Shown here in pieces: positions 10,566-21,691 of a DNA stretch of 64,000 nucleotides; positions within the stretch are counted from its first letter, which is position 1; each line of letters starts with the position of its first letter. The notes under the pieces are model-generated. The model worked only from the letters and a program-made list of their open reading frames with translations, had not been told where the DNA came from and did not search any database. This stretch comes from Amoeboaphelidium protococcarum. Lineage: Eukaryota; Aphelidiomycota; Aphelidea. The stretch lies in assembly GCA_023515745.1 (NCBI GenBank), contig JALECJ010000003.1, forward strand, positions 712,478-776,477, given 5' to 3'. The position numbers and the translations under genes are program-made.

Positions 10566-13500
10566 ATGAGTAATAATTAGCAGGCTTCTCACTCCTAGTC
10601 AACGTACAAGTTCTCAATAAGTAATGCAAAGAGGATAATATTCTAGGACAACAAGTCCTACGCTGGCTCTATGCATTCGTCAAATGTCTTTTTCGCTCGT
10701 CCTCGTATGGTCACTGTGAATGTCCCATTGCCTTCTGATTAATTACACAGCCGAGATGTTAACAAGGAGCTGTATATCCCATAGTAGTAGTATACGAATA
10801 ATAAAATCCGGACATCCAAGTATTCCCTTCTCACCTTCATCCCCAAGAATTTGTTTGAACAGTTTAGAAGAGTCGCCAATACTTTCTTTCTGATGCTGGT
10901 CATTCTGTAGGCGTTTCCTCTGTTTGCCACTGTGAATATCGGAGTTGCTGCGTTTCCCATCATGTTTATTGTGTTTGTCACCGCGCTAAAGGATGCCGTG
11001 GAGGATTACAAGCGATGGACCGTGGACAAGGTGACAAATAATCGCACATGTCTCTCGCTCAGTTCCGAGTGGAAGAATTGGAATCTGCCGGATCTGGAGC
11101 ACTCGGGCCTTCTCGGTTACGCGACGATGTTGAAGCACAAAATTTCGGCTCGTTTGAATGGCGGTAAAGCTGGAGATGGGTCAACATCATTACCGGTTGA
11201 TGCCGAGATTGAGGGTGCAAATTTGATTCAAGATTATGATTGGGTCTCTAAACGATGGTAAGATATCAGAGTCGGCGATATTATAAAACTTGTGAACGAT
11301 GACCCGCTACCGGCTGATCTGATCTTGTTATCGACGTCTGAGCCTGATTGTATCGCTTATATTGAAACTAAGAATCTTGATGGGGAATCAAACTTGAAGT
11401 TGAGACAAGGCGCGATTGAAACTTATCAGTATTAGTCTGCACAGTAAGTTGGGAAAAAGTTGAGATGTGTGATTGACAGTGAGCCGCCTACCACGAACAT
11501 GTTGCGGTATTAGGCCACGATGACTTTGTATCCTCAAGAGATGGAAATGGATTAAATCATGTAGACACTGGAGAAGAGCAAGGCCAGAGCCTAGATGTTG
11601 AGTACAATAGATTCCTCAGTCAGTCAATCCGGACCTAGTATCAAGAGAATCCCGATTGATATTAATGGTGTCCTGCTCAGAGGTACCGTGCTTAGGAATA
11701 CTAATTGGGCAGTTGGAGTTGTGGTGTTCACTGGAGATGATACCAAATAGATGCTTAATTCTGGTAAGACTCCATCCAAACGTTCCAAGGTGGAAAAGAT
11801 TATGAATCCACACGTTGCATTCAATTTATTCTTCATGTTGGCTCTTTGTCTGGTCTGCGCCGCTGCTTACACTAGCTGGGCAAGATAGTTTGATATTGAT
11901 AGTTCTTTCCTATATGGTGCGATATCATCGAATCCTTCAGTTGATGGCCTTGTTAACTTCTTTGCCTGTCTTATATTATTTTAGAATATAGTACCCATAT
12001 CATTGTATATCAGTGTGGAGATTGTGAAAACGATCTAAGCCTTCTTCATCTATTAGGATCTGGATTTGTATTACGCAGTTAATGATACACCGTGTAATCC
12101 CAAAAGTTGGAATTTGGCTGATAATCTGGGTTAGATTGAGTATATATTCTCTGATAAAACAGGAACCCTGACTAGAAATATCATGGAGTTTAAGAAAGTG
12201 TGCATTGATGGCAAAGTGTATGATGGTTGTGCGAGAGCTGACAGTCTATCCAGTCTTAATCAGAGTTTGAAGTTGTCTAGTCCTTCCGGCAAGTCTCCTC
12301 CTTATCACGCTAAGAAGTTGAGTTCTAGTCAGTTGTCATTTAAAGCCAATTGGATCGAGGGTGTGAGAGAATCGTAAGCTTAGAGGGAAGTCACCAAAAG
12401 CTTGAACCAACTACCACTGCCTAGAGATCACTTGTCTCCTCATTCGGCGGCACCAGAAGGTGGAGCGCCTAGAAAAGGCCACAGGCGAGGTATGAGCACA
12501 TAGTCTGGAAAGGGCGGCGCAGGTCTAAAGGATCGTTTTCGTCGTCTCTCGTCATAGAATTAGAAGTAGACTGAGATTGATATCATGGGGGATGATGAGA
12601 TTGAAATGGCTGAGAAGAACCCGGATTCTGTTGCAGTAGAAAAGACTAGCAGTTCATGGGTGGATGAGAATATTGAGTCATTTCTCACCCTGCCAGAGTT
12701 TATGGGTACCACTCATAGCCAGGTGATTAGGGACTTTTTCACTCTGATGGCCGTCTGTCATACCGTGCTTGTTGAGGATAAGAGCGAGTCTGCGAATAGT
12801 GGCACCTTAAATTCTAATGGGAGTAGCGCTGGTGGAGCTAGCGGTAGTAATAATAATAGTCTGAAGAGACCTGATACACCTCAATTTGATGGTAGAGATC
12901 TTACGCAGAAGCCGAAAGTCATTGCATATAAGGCCCAATCACCTGATGAAGCATGTCTAGTCACCACAGCTGCAGAGAATGGCTTTGTTTTCAAAGGTAG
13001 AGAGCACAATAGTGTAACTGAGGCCAATGAGATACTGCTTGAGATTCTTGGCAAAGAGTAGAGGTACCAACTTCTGAACATTTTAGAGTTTGATAGTGAT
13101 CGCAAGAGAATGAGTGTTATTGTACGCGTAGCTGGTTCATTTGATCAGAATAAATATGAGTCTGATGATGTTGGTAATAAAGGACGGTCCGATGATAGCA
13201 AGGGTGATGTTATTCTGTTTTGTAAAGGAGCTGATTCTATCATATTTGACAGATTAATGTCCGGGTAGTCTGACATTGTTGAGAAAACTGCCAAATGTCT
13301 TGAAGAATTTGCTCAAGAAGGTCTTCGTACTCTATGTTTGGCGTATCGTAAACTTCCCGAAGAGCTATATCAGTCCTGGGCTTCTAGGTATCTCGAAATT
13401 TAGACATAGATATTTCCTGACCCGAGCGCCCGATCCAGAGCACTTGAAAAGTTGAATGATGAAGTGGAGACAAAGTTGGTTCTTCTGGGTGCAACTGCTA

Positions 13501-15806
13501 TAGAAGACAAGCTGTAGGATGGTGTCCCCAAGTGTATACAAGATCTATCGAATGCCGGGATAAAGATTTGGGTACTGACCGGCGATAAACTAGAGACAGC
13601 TATCAATGTGGGCTTCCTTTGTGGCTTGTTGAAAACTACAGATTCTGGAGAAAATACTGACAATTTAGCGCACGGCGCGATGGTGTTAATTCAGGTGAAG
13701 AATGCCAAGACAGAGGATGAAATTTAACGGCAATTACAATCAGCAAATGACAGATTTTGGGGCCAGAAGTCTCATGAGTTTTCACGTAAAAGAACTGAAT
13801 TTGCTCTGATTATAGACGGTTAATCTCTGAAATTGGCACTTGAAAATGATGAGATGCGCTAATTGCTTTTAGAAATTGGATGCAAATGTAAAGCCGTCGT
13901 TTGTTGTAGAGTTAGCCCATTGCAGAAGGCCAAAGTTGTAGAGTTGGTTAAATATGGCAAGAGCGTGCTTACTTTAGCCATAGGTGATGGTGCCAATGAT
14001 GTCTCTATGATCTAGGCTGCTGACATTGGTGTCGGTATTTCTGGCGAGGAGGGTCTTTAGGCTGCAACTTCGGCCGATTATGCCATTGCTCAATTTAGAT
14101 TTCTGACTAAACTGCTCCTGGTGCATGGTCGTTGGTCTTACTCTAGGATTTCTTACATGATTCTCAACTTCTACTTGAAGAGTGTTGTGTTTACCATGGT
14201 GTTATTCTGGTTTTAGTTCTATTGCGGATACTCGGCATCTGTTATTTACGAATTTACCTATATGCTCTTTTTCAATCTGGTGTTCACCTCACTACCAATC
14301 GTGGTTATGGGTATTTATGATCAAGATTTAGAGTCCAAGTCCATTCTGACATTCAAACCAATATATGGCTCGGAGGGCATCAAGTAAACGTTCTACACCA
14401 ACGCCAAGTTCTTCATTTACATATTGGAATCTCTGTGGCATTCGCTTGTCTGTTTCTTCATCCCTGTATGGACGTATGGTGAAGGTCCGAGTAATCAATC
14501 AGGATTGACCATGAGCGGAACTCATTTGGGTACGGTGATGGCCATCAGTGCTATAATAGTTGTCAATCTGTCCGTTGGACTTGATAATCACAGCTGGACT
14601 TGGCTTATTCATGTGGCTATTTGGGGCAGTTGTGCCGTTATCTTCTTGTACACTCTGGTATATAGTTCCATTCCTCAGAGTCCTATTCTAGGTCTTACGC
14701 CAGAGCTGTATCCGGATCCACAGTTTTGGCTTAATGTTGTGGTCTGTATCATTTTGTCACTCGGACCCAGGTTCGTTTACTACTTTGGCCGCAGATAGTT
14801 GTTCCCAGCGGATTGTGATATAGTTGAAGAAATTCAATACCTCGTAAAGTAAGGTACAGCTAAATTGAGTCAATATGTACACAAGGATGCAGGTGGACAT
14901 CACTCTGGTTTGACGTCGTAAGACAATAGCGCGTAACACTCTATTGCACAGTCTCGATAAGGATCAGTGTCGTATCCAGCAACTCCGGTTGAAGAGAAGA
15001 ATTAAAGCTTAGCTGTACCAGGCACTGGCCTAGTTAGACGTCCTTCTAATGCATCTGCGGTATCATCTTACAACATGGACACGGGAAGGCCTTCAAAGTT
15101 GACCGGCTTCTCGTTCAGTCATACGCTGGGAATGGGCGGAGTTGTCACTAGATCTCCTTTGAATCTGCCTCTTAACATCCTTCCGTTCAAGTACTCCAAC
15201 AGAGATGGTGGTTCTCCTGCTACTGGACGCAATGCTTCTGCAGGTAAAAAGCCAAGATTGCTCTGGCCAAATAGACCATCTTCAGCTTCTGGGAATAGGT
15301 AATAGATGCAGCAATCTGCCAGTTAGTAAGCACCGCCCTTAAGTGCACCTCCTGCCATTGATCAGTAGTAGGATGCGAGTTCTCCTAAGCGTTCCGGTCC
15401 GCAGTTAACATTGCAAGTACCTCAGAAGACTTCGCCTCAAAAGGACTCTGTTGACTCATCTAAGCAAGCTCTAAAGAGCCCTCTATCAAGGCAGTCGTTT
15501 ACTGCATCAGAGATTGGTTTATCATCAGAGTCTTCATCTGGGGAGCGGTTACCAACTATTCCATCTGTACCATGCTCAGTTACAGCTAGCCCTGCGCATA
15601 CTCAGCTGAGAGTTGTTAAAAATGAGAACGCAGATGAAGCTGATGAAGCTGATGCAGTTGTCGATAAACATCAAGATCAAGCGCTGTAATAATAATAGCC
15701 TCCACCCGAAATTGTTGAAGTTATAGCTACTCCCACAGCGTCACCAATTGAGGAATCCCAACCTGCTAATCTCGATGGAGTTAAAGACGAAAAATCGCAG
15801 TCATGA
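10566..15806 (+). CDS. P4-type ATPase (phospholipid flippase) with long C-terminal tail
   Basis: One exon of 1746 residues. Family landmarks: [16 protein letters not shown] (first membrane pair), LDGESNLK with D272-G-E-S (normally DGET, Thr changed to Ser), [13 protein letters not shown] (P4-specific membrane 4), phosphorylation site SDKTGTLT with D530, [11 protein letters not shown] and FCKGADSII (nucleotide domain), and [10 protein letters not shown] near residue 1140 followed by [15 protein letters not shown]. The Q of GLQAA is TAG (14058-14060). These ATPases flip aminophospholipids in Golgi, endosome or plasma membrane, normally with a CDC50 partner. At 1746 residues it exceeds yeast Drs2 (about 1355). 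The extra part is a disordered Ser/Pro/Gln tail of about 320 residues that holds GFSFS (residues 1514-1518), like the autoinhibitory GF/YAFS motif of ATP8A/Drs2. Confidence 0.95.
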
Positions 15807-16217
15807 TGATAAAATATAAATTTGATTTAGTTTAGCACTAGTTTAAGACTGATCTTCACTGTAAACTTACCATATGATCTCAGTTTGAACCAAAAATTGT
15901 ATCGTGCAATTAAGCCAACTATAGGGTTCTTAATCAATATTTCATGATCTTTACATCTATATGTCCTTCCAGTGACTATCCATTTCTATAATAGTCAAAA
16001 TTCTACACGTCAATCCAGTGACTATCCATATCTATACTAATCAATCTATTGACCTTGGACGCAACGGTCACAGTTGACGTGACAATCTCTGATTGGCTGA
16101 ACACAAAAATTAAAGTCCAAGTTCTTGGCTCATTAATCGGAATCTCAATCTGATTTGATATTGTATTACCTGATTGCTTTTATTTCCTCTCCTAAACAAT
16201 TTGTTAAATAATCAGAC
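15807..16217. other. Intergenic spacer, P4-ATPase to type I membrane protein
   Basis: 411 bp, AT-rich, between two genes on the + strand. A near-repeat of CCAGTGACTATCCAT is seen at about 15970 and 16015 (spacing about 46 bp). No ORF or conserved promoter word was noticed. Confidence 0.4.
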
Positions 16218-17273
16218 ATGTTGCATGTTGTAATTTAGTAATTTCTGCTGTGCTCTGCTACATTCAGTTTCGTGATTGATCCATCACTTGTGGCCCCTTA
16301 ATTCAAGGATATCAACACTGCACCGGATGTTGATACTCATAGCTCATCTGTGACGTTCAAAGTCTTGGGATATGATCAGATTGATGGTCTTACGTCCTTC
16401 TAGTTGGTATTGTCACGTCAAGATCATTTGTAATCTCAGGAATATGATGACAGCGCGTTTAGTGAATCCACCGAGTACGTTATAACTGTGGGACTGCCAG
16501 ATGATACAGATTACCTGGATGATTTTAAAATCTCCTTGACTCCTGATGGTGTGGTGGCAGATGCTTCTTCTGATGGCAAGCTCTAGCTAATAGCGCAAAT
16601 AATCGAAAATGCTGAAGCTCAAACAATGAACGTATTGTCCCCTGAAGAAGCAATCGATGCCATGTTCACTCAAGGTGATGATTATGGAGTGTTGAAATTA
16701 TCATTGCACTTGAACGTGTCTCCTGTCGATGATGATTAGGAGTCATCAGCATCAGCGGATGGAAAGACAAGATCAGTTTCTTTTAGTGCCACCGTGATCG
16801 AGGCCAACGGTGAGAGTGAGATGACAACCGACTTCAACTTCCAAGTGTTTGACACTTTGGTGGATACTGGTATTTTGAGTTATCATACATTTGATTTGGT
16901 TGACCCATAAGTTCACAGTGAGATAACTGCCATTGAAAGTGACATTGATGATGGTGCTATCTTGACGGGTGATACCGATCAACTTCCAGCTGTTACTTGC
17001 GGACAGGCATTTAAGCGCAGAATCGCAAACAAGTGGGAATATTTCGCGTCAACCATCGAACAGTGGTGGGGTCATCTGTCTCAGCAGGCCAAGATTGCGT
17101 ACATTCTTGTCTATGTAATGTTTGTTGCAATGAGCAGTTACTTTATCGGTTGTATGCTAATAGCTACCCGTAAGAGTAACAAATATTCTGAAATTCCTCA
17201 AGACGCGCCTCGGGATGGTGATGTTAAGACGCGTCACTTGAGTGGCTCTTTGAAATCTGTCCAGGTTGCTTGA
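16218..17273 (+). CDS. Orphan type I membrane protein
   Basis: One exon, 351 residues, ATG 16218 to TGA 17271-17273. The first 17 residues form a signal peptide (LLCSATFSFV). The lumenal or extracellular part of about 270 residues is acidic and Asp/Ser-rich, with beta-type segments (SSVTFKVLGYDQIDG, EYVITVGLPDDTDYLDDF) and one late Cys. A membrane helix lies near residues 295-318 (IAYILVYVMFVAMSSYFIGC), then a tail of about 35 residues (ATRKSNKYSEIPQDAP...). TAA and TAG codons occur throughout in place of Gln, so the frame is genuine only under the altered code. I do not recognise the family; the TRAP-alpha-like general shape is not enough for a name. Confidence 0.65.
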
Positions 17274-17505
17274 AGTGAGAGAGACTCTCTTACCTTGCTG
17301 TAGTGAATTCGCCTTTTAGTGTATATAGGTAATAAGTTAGCAAAATATGGTTTTTATGATGTTGTAACTATGCCTTATAATGTTGTTGCAATTTTTCACT
17401 ATTCACTTAAAAGCAATTCTCCTCTTTCAATCAGGAGAATGTTCTTCAGTCTTACGATGAAATAGGAGTTTATCATTCACGAACCAAGATTAAAATTAAT
17501 TATAA

Positions 17506-18555
17506 ATGAGTAGTACGGCTAGTGATTAGAATTTGAAGAAGAGAAAGCGAAAGAAGGCTTAAATAATAGATAGAAGAGTGGCTATGCGTACTCAATATAC
17601 GCCTGAATCTGCCAGTACTTCCAATACTTCTGATATTCCGCTGGTTGATTAAGACGTTCCAGAAGAGTTTAAAGATGTCTTTTAAAAGTTTTATGAACAC
17701 GCAGATGGTTAGTCTTAAAAACTAGAATAGTCTTAATAAGAATTAGATGCTGCGAAAAGTAATAATCACAAGGAGCGAGATCAAGATAGTGATACAGAGC
17801 ATAGCGAAGACAGTACTGATGACGGGGAAGAAGAGGAGGTAACTAAATCATTAAGGCGACTCATGAAAGAAAATAGAATGTCCGTGGCAGAGCTGAAGTC
17901 TAAAGCAAAGCGACCAGAAGTTGTTGAATGGTTCGATGTCACTGCGTAGGATCCTCTTCTACTGGTCCATCTTAAAGCCTACCGCAATACTGTCCCTGTG
18001 CCTGGACACTGGCAGTTGAAGCGAAAGTATCTATCAGCCAAACGTGGATTTGTGAAGCCTCCATTTGAATTACCGCCATACATAAGAGAGACTGGCATAA
18101 CGTAGATGCGTGAGGCTGTCCAGGAGAAAGATGATAAGAGGACTATGCGTGCCAAGATGCGCGAGAAGGTACGTCCAAAGATTGGTAAGATTGTAATGGA
18201 CTATCAGCGACTGCATGACGCGTTCTTTAAGCACTAGACTAAACCGCCCTCAATGAGCGTTTAGGGAGACATTTATTATGAAGGGAAGGAGCGTGAGGTG
18301 AAGTTGACAGAGAAGAGACCGGGTGTTCTATCTGATGAATTGAGGGAAGCTCTGGGTATGACTCATCCACTGCTGCCCACTCCATGGCTGATAAACATGC
18401 AGCGATTTGGTCCACCTCCATCCTATCCGAATTTGAAGATACCTGGTCTTACAGCTCCGATTCCATAAGGTGCCTAATGGGGATATTAACCCGGCGGTTG
18501 GGGTAAGCCTGTGCTTGATGAACATGGCAACCCGCTATACGGAAATGTATTCTGA
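17506..18555 (+). CDS. SF3B2: Splicing factor SF3B subunit 2 (SF3B2 / SAP145 / Cus1), short form
   Basis: One exon, 349 residues. After a basic and acidic low-complexity start, the DUF382 core reads MSVAELKSKAKRPEVVEWFDVTAQDP, then YRNTVPVPGHWQLKRKYLSAKRG and FELPPYIRETGI. The PSP region reads GDIYYEGKE, ALGMTHPLLPTPWLINMQRFG and PPSYPNLKIPGL. The end GWGKPVLDEHGNPLYGNVF matches the family closely. SF3B2 binds SF3B4 and helps anchor U2 snRNP at the branch point. The human protein is about 895 residues and yeast Cus1 about 436, so this is a reduced core lacking the N-terminal SAP and Pro-rich parts. Every conserved block is intact. Confidence 0.95.
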
Positions 18556-18647
18556 GGTAATTCAACAAATTGTTGATTTAGAATTAGGTATTGTATAAAA
18601 TAGAATTATCTTAATCAAAGAGTATAATTCTACCAGAGTTTTTTAAT

Positions 18648-19208
18648 TCATTATTACATTATTGTCTACGCTTCTGACTATAGATTCGCAGTGTCATCGA
18701 CAGTCAAATTAGATAAAGACGCGTCATCAACACTATTAATCTAACTATCTTCACTCATTTGGACACCTTAACTCGGTGCAGAAACAGCAGCATCTTGATC
18801 ACCAGTGATATCATCTTACACAGCAGAAGTGGTAGTGGCATTATCATTATCATTATCATCATCATCTCGGAGTTGATCAGCATAAGCTTCTGGAAATTTC
18901 TAAAAGCAATCCTGCATGGCTTTGAACAAGTCCACACACTCTGCACCCTTCATCCGATCCTCAGTCGAGTCGGGAGAAAACACGAAGCAGGAGAAGGCCT
19001 CTTTGAACTAAGGTGTACATGGCAGTGCTGGGTCAGCCATTCCAGCCAGGCAAGGACAATCCCAATTGATCTCCTTCGTCTCTGGATTATACGCGCTCTA
19101 CTCATCTCTATCACCAGCCACGTCACTCTGTTATTAATCAATCTTGGTATCTTCCTCAGTAAGGAAATAGATCTCGTCCTTATCCTCAACTTTCTTACCG
19201 TATGACAT
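18648..19208 (-). CDS. MIA40: MIA40 / CHCHD4 intermembrane-space import oxidoreductase
   Basis: One exon, 186 residues, ATG 19208 to TGA 18650-18648. The redox motif C51-P-C53 sits in NWDCPCLAGMADP, followed by two CX9C pairs (CTPQFKEAFSC and CVDLFKAMQDC) and FQKFPEAY, the MIA40 signature. MIA40 oxidises incoming small Cys proteins in the mitochondrial intermembrane space together with Erv1. No N-terminal membrane anchor is present, so it resembles the small soluble animal and plant forms. The C-terminal 75 residues are Asp/Asn/Ser-rich and disordered. Tail-to-tail neighbour of SF3B2 (92 bp between stops). Confidence 0.95.
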
Positions 19209-19699
19209 TACTATAGCTATAATGGATCCGGATGATGTAATAAACGAATTTTATAGAATTTTCTGCCGCCGGCCGATTCAACGGTAAATAAAATCGTACT
19301 AAGATTGATAATGTAAATAGATCAAAGAAGGTAATCTTGATTACATTATTGTTATCAAATTATGATTTTGACAGTGAGAACAATATCTGGATACGTAGGA
19401 TTAGTTTTACACGTATTTGTATCATGAATGTTTGGTGTGTGATAGTGCGAGTGTTTGATCTACGCCATTGTTGTGCGTTATGTGTTATAAGTCCCTTCTC
19501 TATAGCAACGTGTCACTGGCATGATATTACTGTATGGTAAGAAGTTCTTCATTCAATCACTAAGCCAATCACCTTTTTGATTTAAAGATATTTTCTCTGA
19601 TAAGCTACTTATTGTTGATGATGATCTTGATTTCAATAGAGCTTTTAAAGATTTTTTCATTTTGATTAGGATACATCAGAAAATTTTAGTGGCGAATCG
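19209..19699. promoter_or_regulatory. Divergent promoter region, MIA40 / adenylate kinase
   Basis: 491 bp, AT-rich, without a convincing ORF; both start codons face away from it. No ACGCGT or TCGTTTCA word was found. The open stretch at 19337-19540 has no coding character. Confidence 0.4.
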
Positions 19700-21139
19700 A
19701 TGTTGCGATTCTGTAGTAGTCTATCAAGTAAAGTCATCTTGCGCCCGTTGTCAGTTATCAAAAGAGCCGAAGCAAATGTTAGTAGACGTAGATACTATTC
19801 AGCGACAACATCAGACTCTGTATCTGAGATTGTGAAGTAGGTGGCTTCCACTCTTAAAGAGTCTAAATCATAAAGTGCAACCTCATCAACCACCTCAACG
19901 TCCACAAGTAGCAGCGAAACTGTGAATCTGATTAAAGATGCCAAGTTTGAGTTCCAGAAGGTGTGGAATAATCTGGAGTAGAAAATGGGTGGTAGCGAGC
20001 GAATGGTTCTTCCTTACGAACTCGTGTGGCTAATGGGCAGTCCGGCCAGTGGGAAAGGCACTAACACGCCTGCGATCCTCAAGGCTCGTGGTATTACTAA
20101 CGCTCCCATCGTGATGAGCAATCTCCTCAACAGTGCCGAGATGAAGAAGCGAATTGACAGAGGAGAGATGGTGGATGATGCGAAGGCTCTTGAGTTGCTT
20201 CTCACTGCTCTTCTAAAATGTGATACCAATGTCGGCGTGTTGATTGATGGTTTCCCGCGTACAGAGGTGCAAGTTGAGTATTTGAAATTGCTTCACGAGA
20301 AGATGCATGAACTCCGCAATATCTTTCTTAATACTGAACACTAACAAAAGTTCAATAGACCGATATTTAGAATTGTCGTGCTATACATTGATGAAAAGGA
20401 GTCGGTGCGGCGATAGTTGATGCGCGGCAAGTTGGTACGCAAACATAATGAACTTGTGCATAAGACTTCTGGTAATAAATAAGACCTGCTGGTGGAGAGA
20501 GTCACTGATTATGATGAAGATTTGATCCGGGCTCGGTACAAGATATTTACTCAGCACTTTAGTGCCCTGTAAAAGCTAAAGTAGTTATTCCCATTTCACC
20601 TGATAAATGCAGAAGGTTCTATTGAAGAAGTGGTGCGTTCTATTTGGCGCGAGTTTGAGTATCAATCATCTCAAGAGTTGGATCAATCAACATACGATGC
20701 CATCTAACACATCCCTGTGGCAGATAAGATTGGAGTTCATGCCAGGTAAGAATTGGTGCGAAGATTAGACTCTTACATGTTCCATTACAGATAATAATTT
20801 ACTGAATGCATTCAAATGGTGGAATAGTTATTTGTACCTGCGATAAAGCGCCATGCAATCAGCGGCTACGGTATAGTTAGAGTTGATGGAGAGCATATAC
20901 ATAGTGAGCGTCAAGTTGACATGATGATGGATATTCTTTCTGAGCGCGGATACCACGTAACTGTGGACAAGCGTATAATCAACGTGCCGGTTAAAGTAAA
21001 CCGTGATACTTTTGAAATCATCAGTTAACGTAATCCGGTGTATGTTTTCAAGGTGAGATTTGCCCAACATGGAATTCGCGGCGTCTTCTCTGCTGATGAT
21101 CCTAAAGAGTATACAAATACTTTGAAGGTTTCTGAATGA
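19700..21139 (+). CDS. Mitochondrial-type adenylate kinase with C-terminal extension
   Basis: One exon, 479 residues. The N-terminus is Arg/Ser-rich without acids (MLRFCSSLSSKVILRPLSV...RRRYYSATTS), typical of a mitochondrial presequence. The P-loop is GSPASGKGT (residues 113-121), then LIDGFPRTEVQVEYL, the conserved GFPR block of the AMP site. A LID-like segment (RRQLMRGKLVRKHNELVHKT) and DYDEDLIRARYKIF follow. Beyond the kinase there are about 150 extra residues (YMFHYRQQFTECIQMVEQL to ISERNPVYVF-like strands, ending GIRGVFSADDPKEY), resembling the extended adenylate kinases of plants and oomycetes. AGGTAAG at 20744-20750 could mimic a donor, but the frame continues sensibly through it. It interconverts ADP with ATP and AMP. 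The extension's role is unknown. Confidence 0.8.
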
Positions 21140-21691
21140 ATAACTAGATGAATACATGTCACGGGATTCAATGAATATTGAATAAATGAATTACAAACTA
21201 GAGTCACCTGGTTCATACAAATTTAGGATGTGCATTTTTATTCATGCACACATTATGCATGAGGTGTCAAGAACTTGTTTTAACAAACTTGATACAAATT
21301 TGACATGACAACAACTAATTTTTGATCGAAATCAATAAATAGACTCCATAACAGCAGTATATAACACATTGTATGGTGTTTACGCGCTGTGTATTCTGTG
21401 TATATTGATGTTCACGAATTATGAATGCGCTGTGAGTCATGTTTTCTCCGCTCGTGTGTGGCGGGTCATGTGTTTCGCGCAGTTTTCCGTGCTGTTGTGC
21501 TGCATCGTAATTGTGAGTCATTCCAGATCGGATTACACAACAACAACAACGGACGAGCGGCGTGAATACAAACAAAAGTGTCACCAACCGCAGAGCAATG
21601 GCGGCAACTTCTCCTCGGCAACCATCTTACTTTAACTATCATCTCTTGCCGGCAAGCAGATTTTGACACTGCGTATAACTGTACAAATTCT
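21140..21691. other. Intergenic spacer upstream of the poly-Q gene
   Basis: 552 bp. An in-frame TGA at 21563 and the absence of a TGTAG acceptor argue against an extra upstream exon for the next gene. Around 21390-21560 the sequence is GC-richer and gives open frames on both strands, but none has family-like content. A CAACAACAACAAC run lies near 21539. Confidence 0.35.

Noticed and set aside
19337-19540. Open frame in the MIA40/adenylate kinase spacer
   Set aside because: Low-complexity, AT-rich, no family-like segments, and it lies in a divergent promoter region.
20744-20750. AGGTAAG as a splice donor inside the adenylate kinase gene
   Set aside because: The frame continues with plausible protein and no suitable TGTAG acceptor restores phase.
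21369-21635. Hydrophobic + strand frame before the poly-Q gene, as a possible separate small protein or upstream exon
   Set aside because: It has no ATG at its head, is out of phase with the poly-Q gene, and no TGTAG acceptor links the two.
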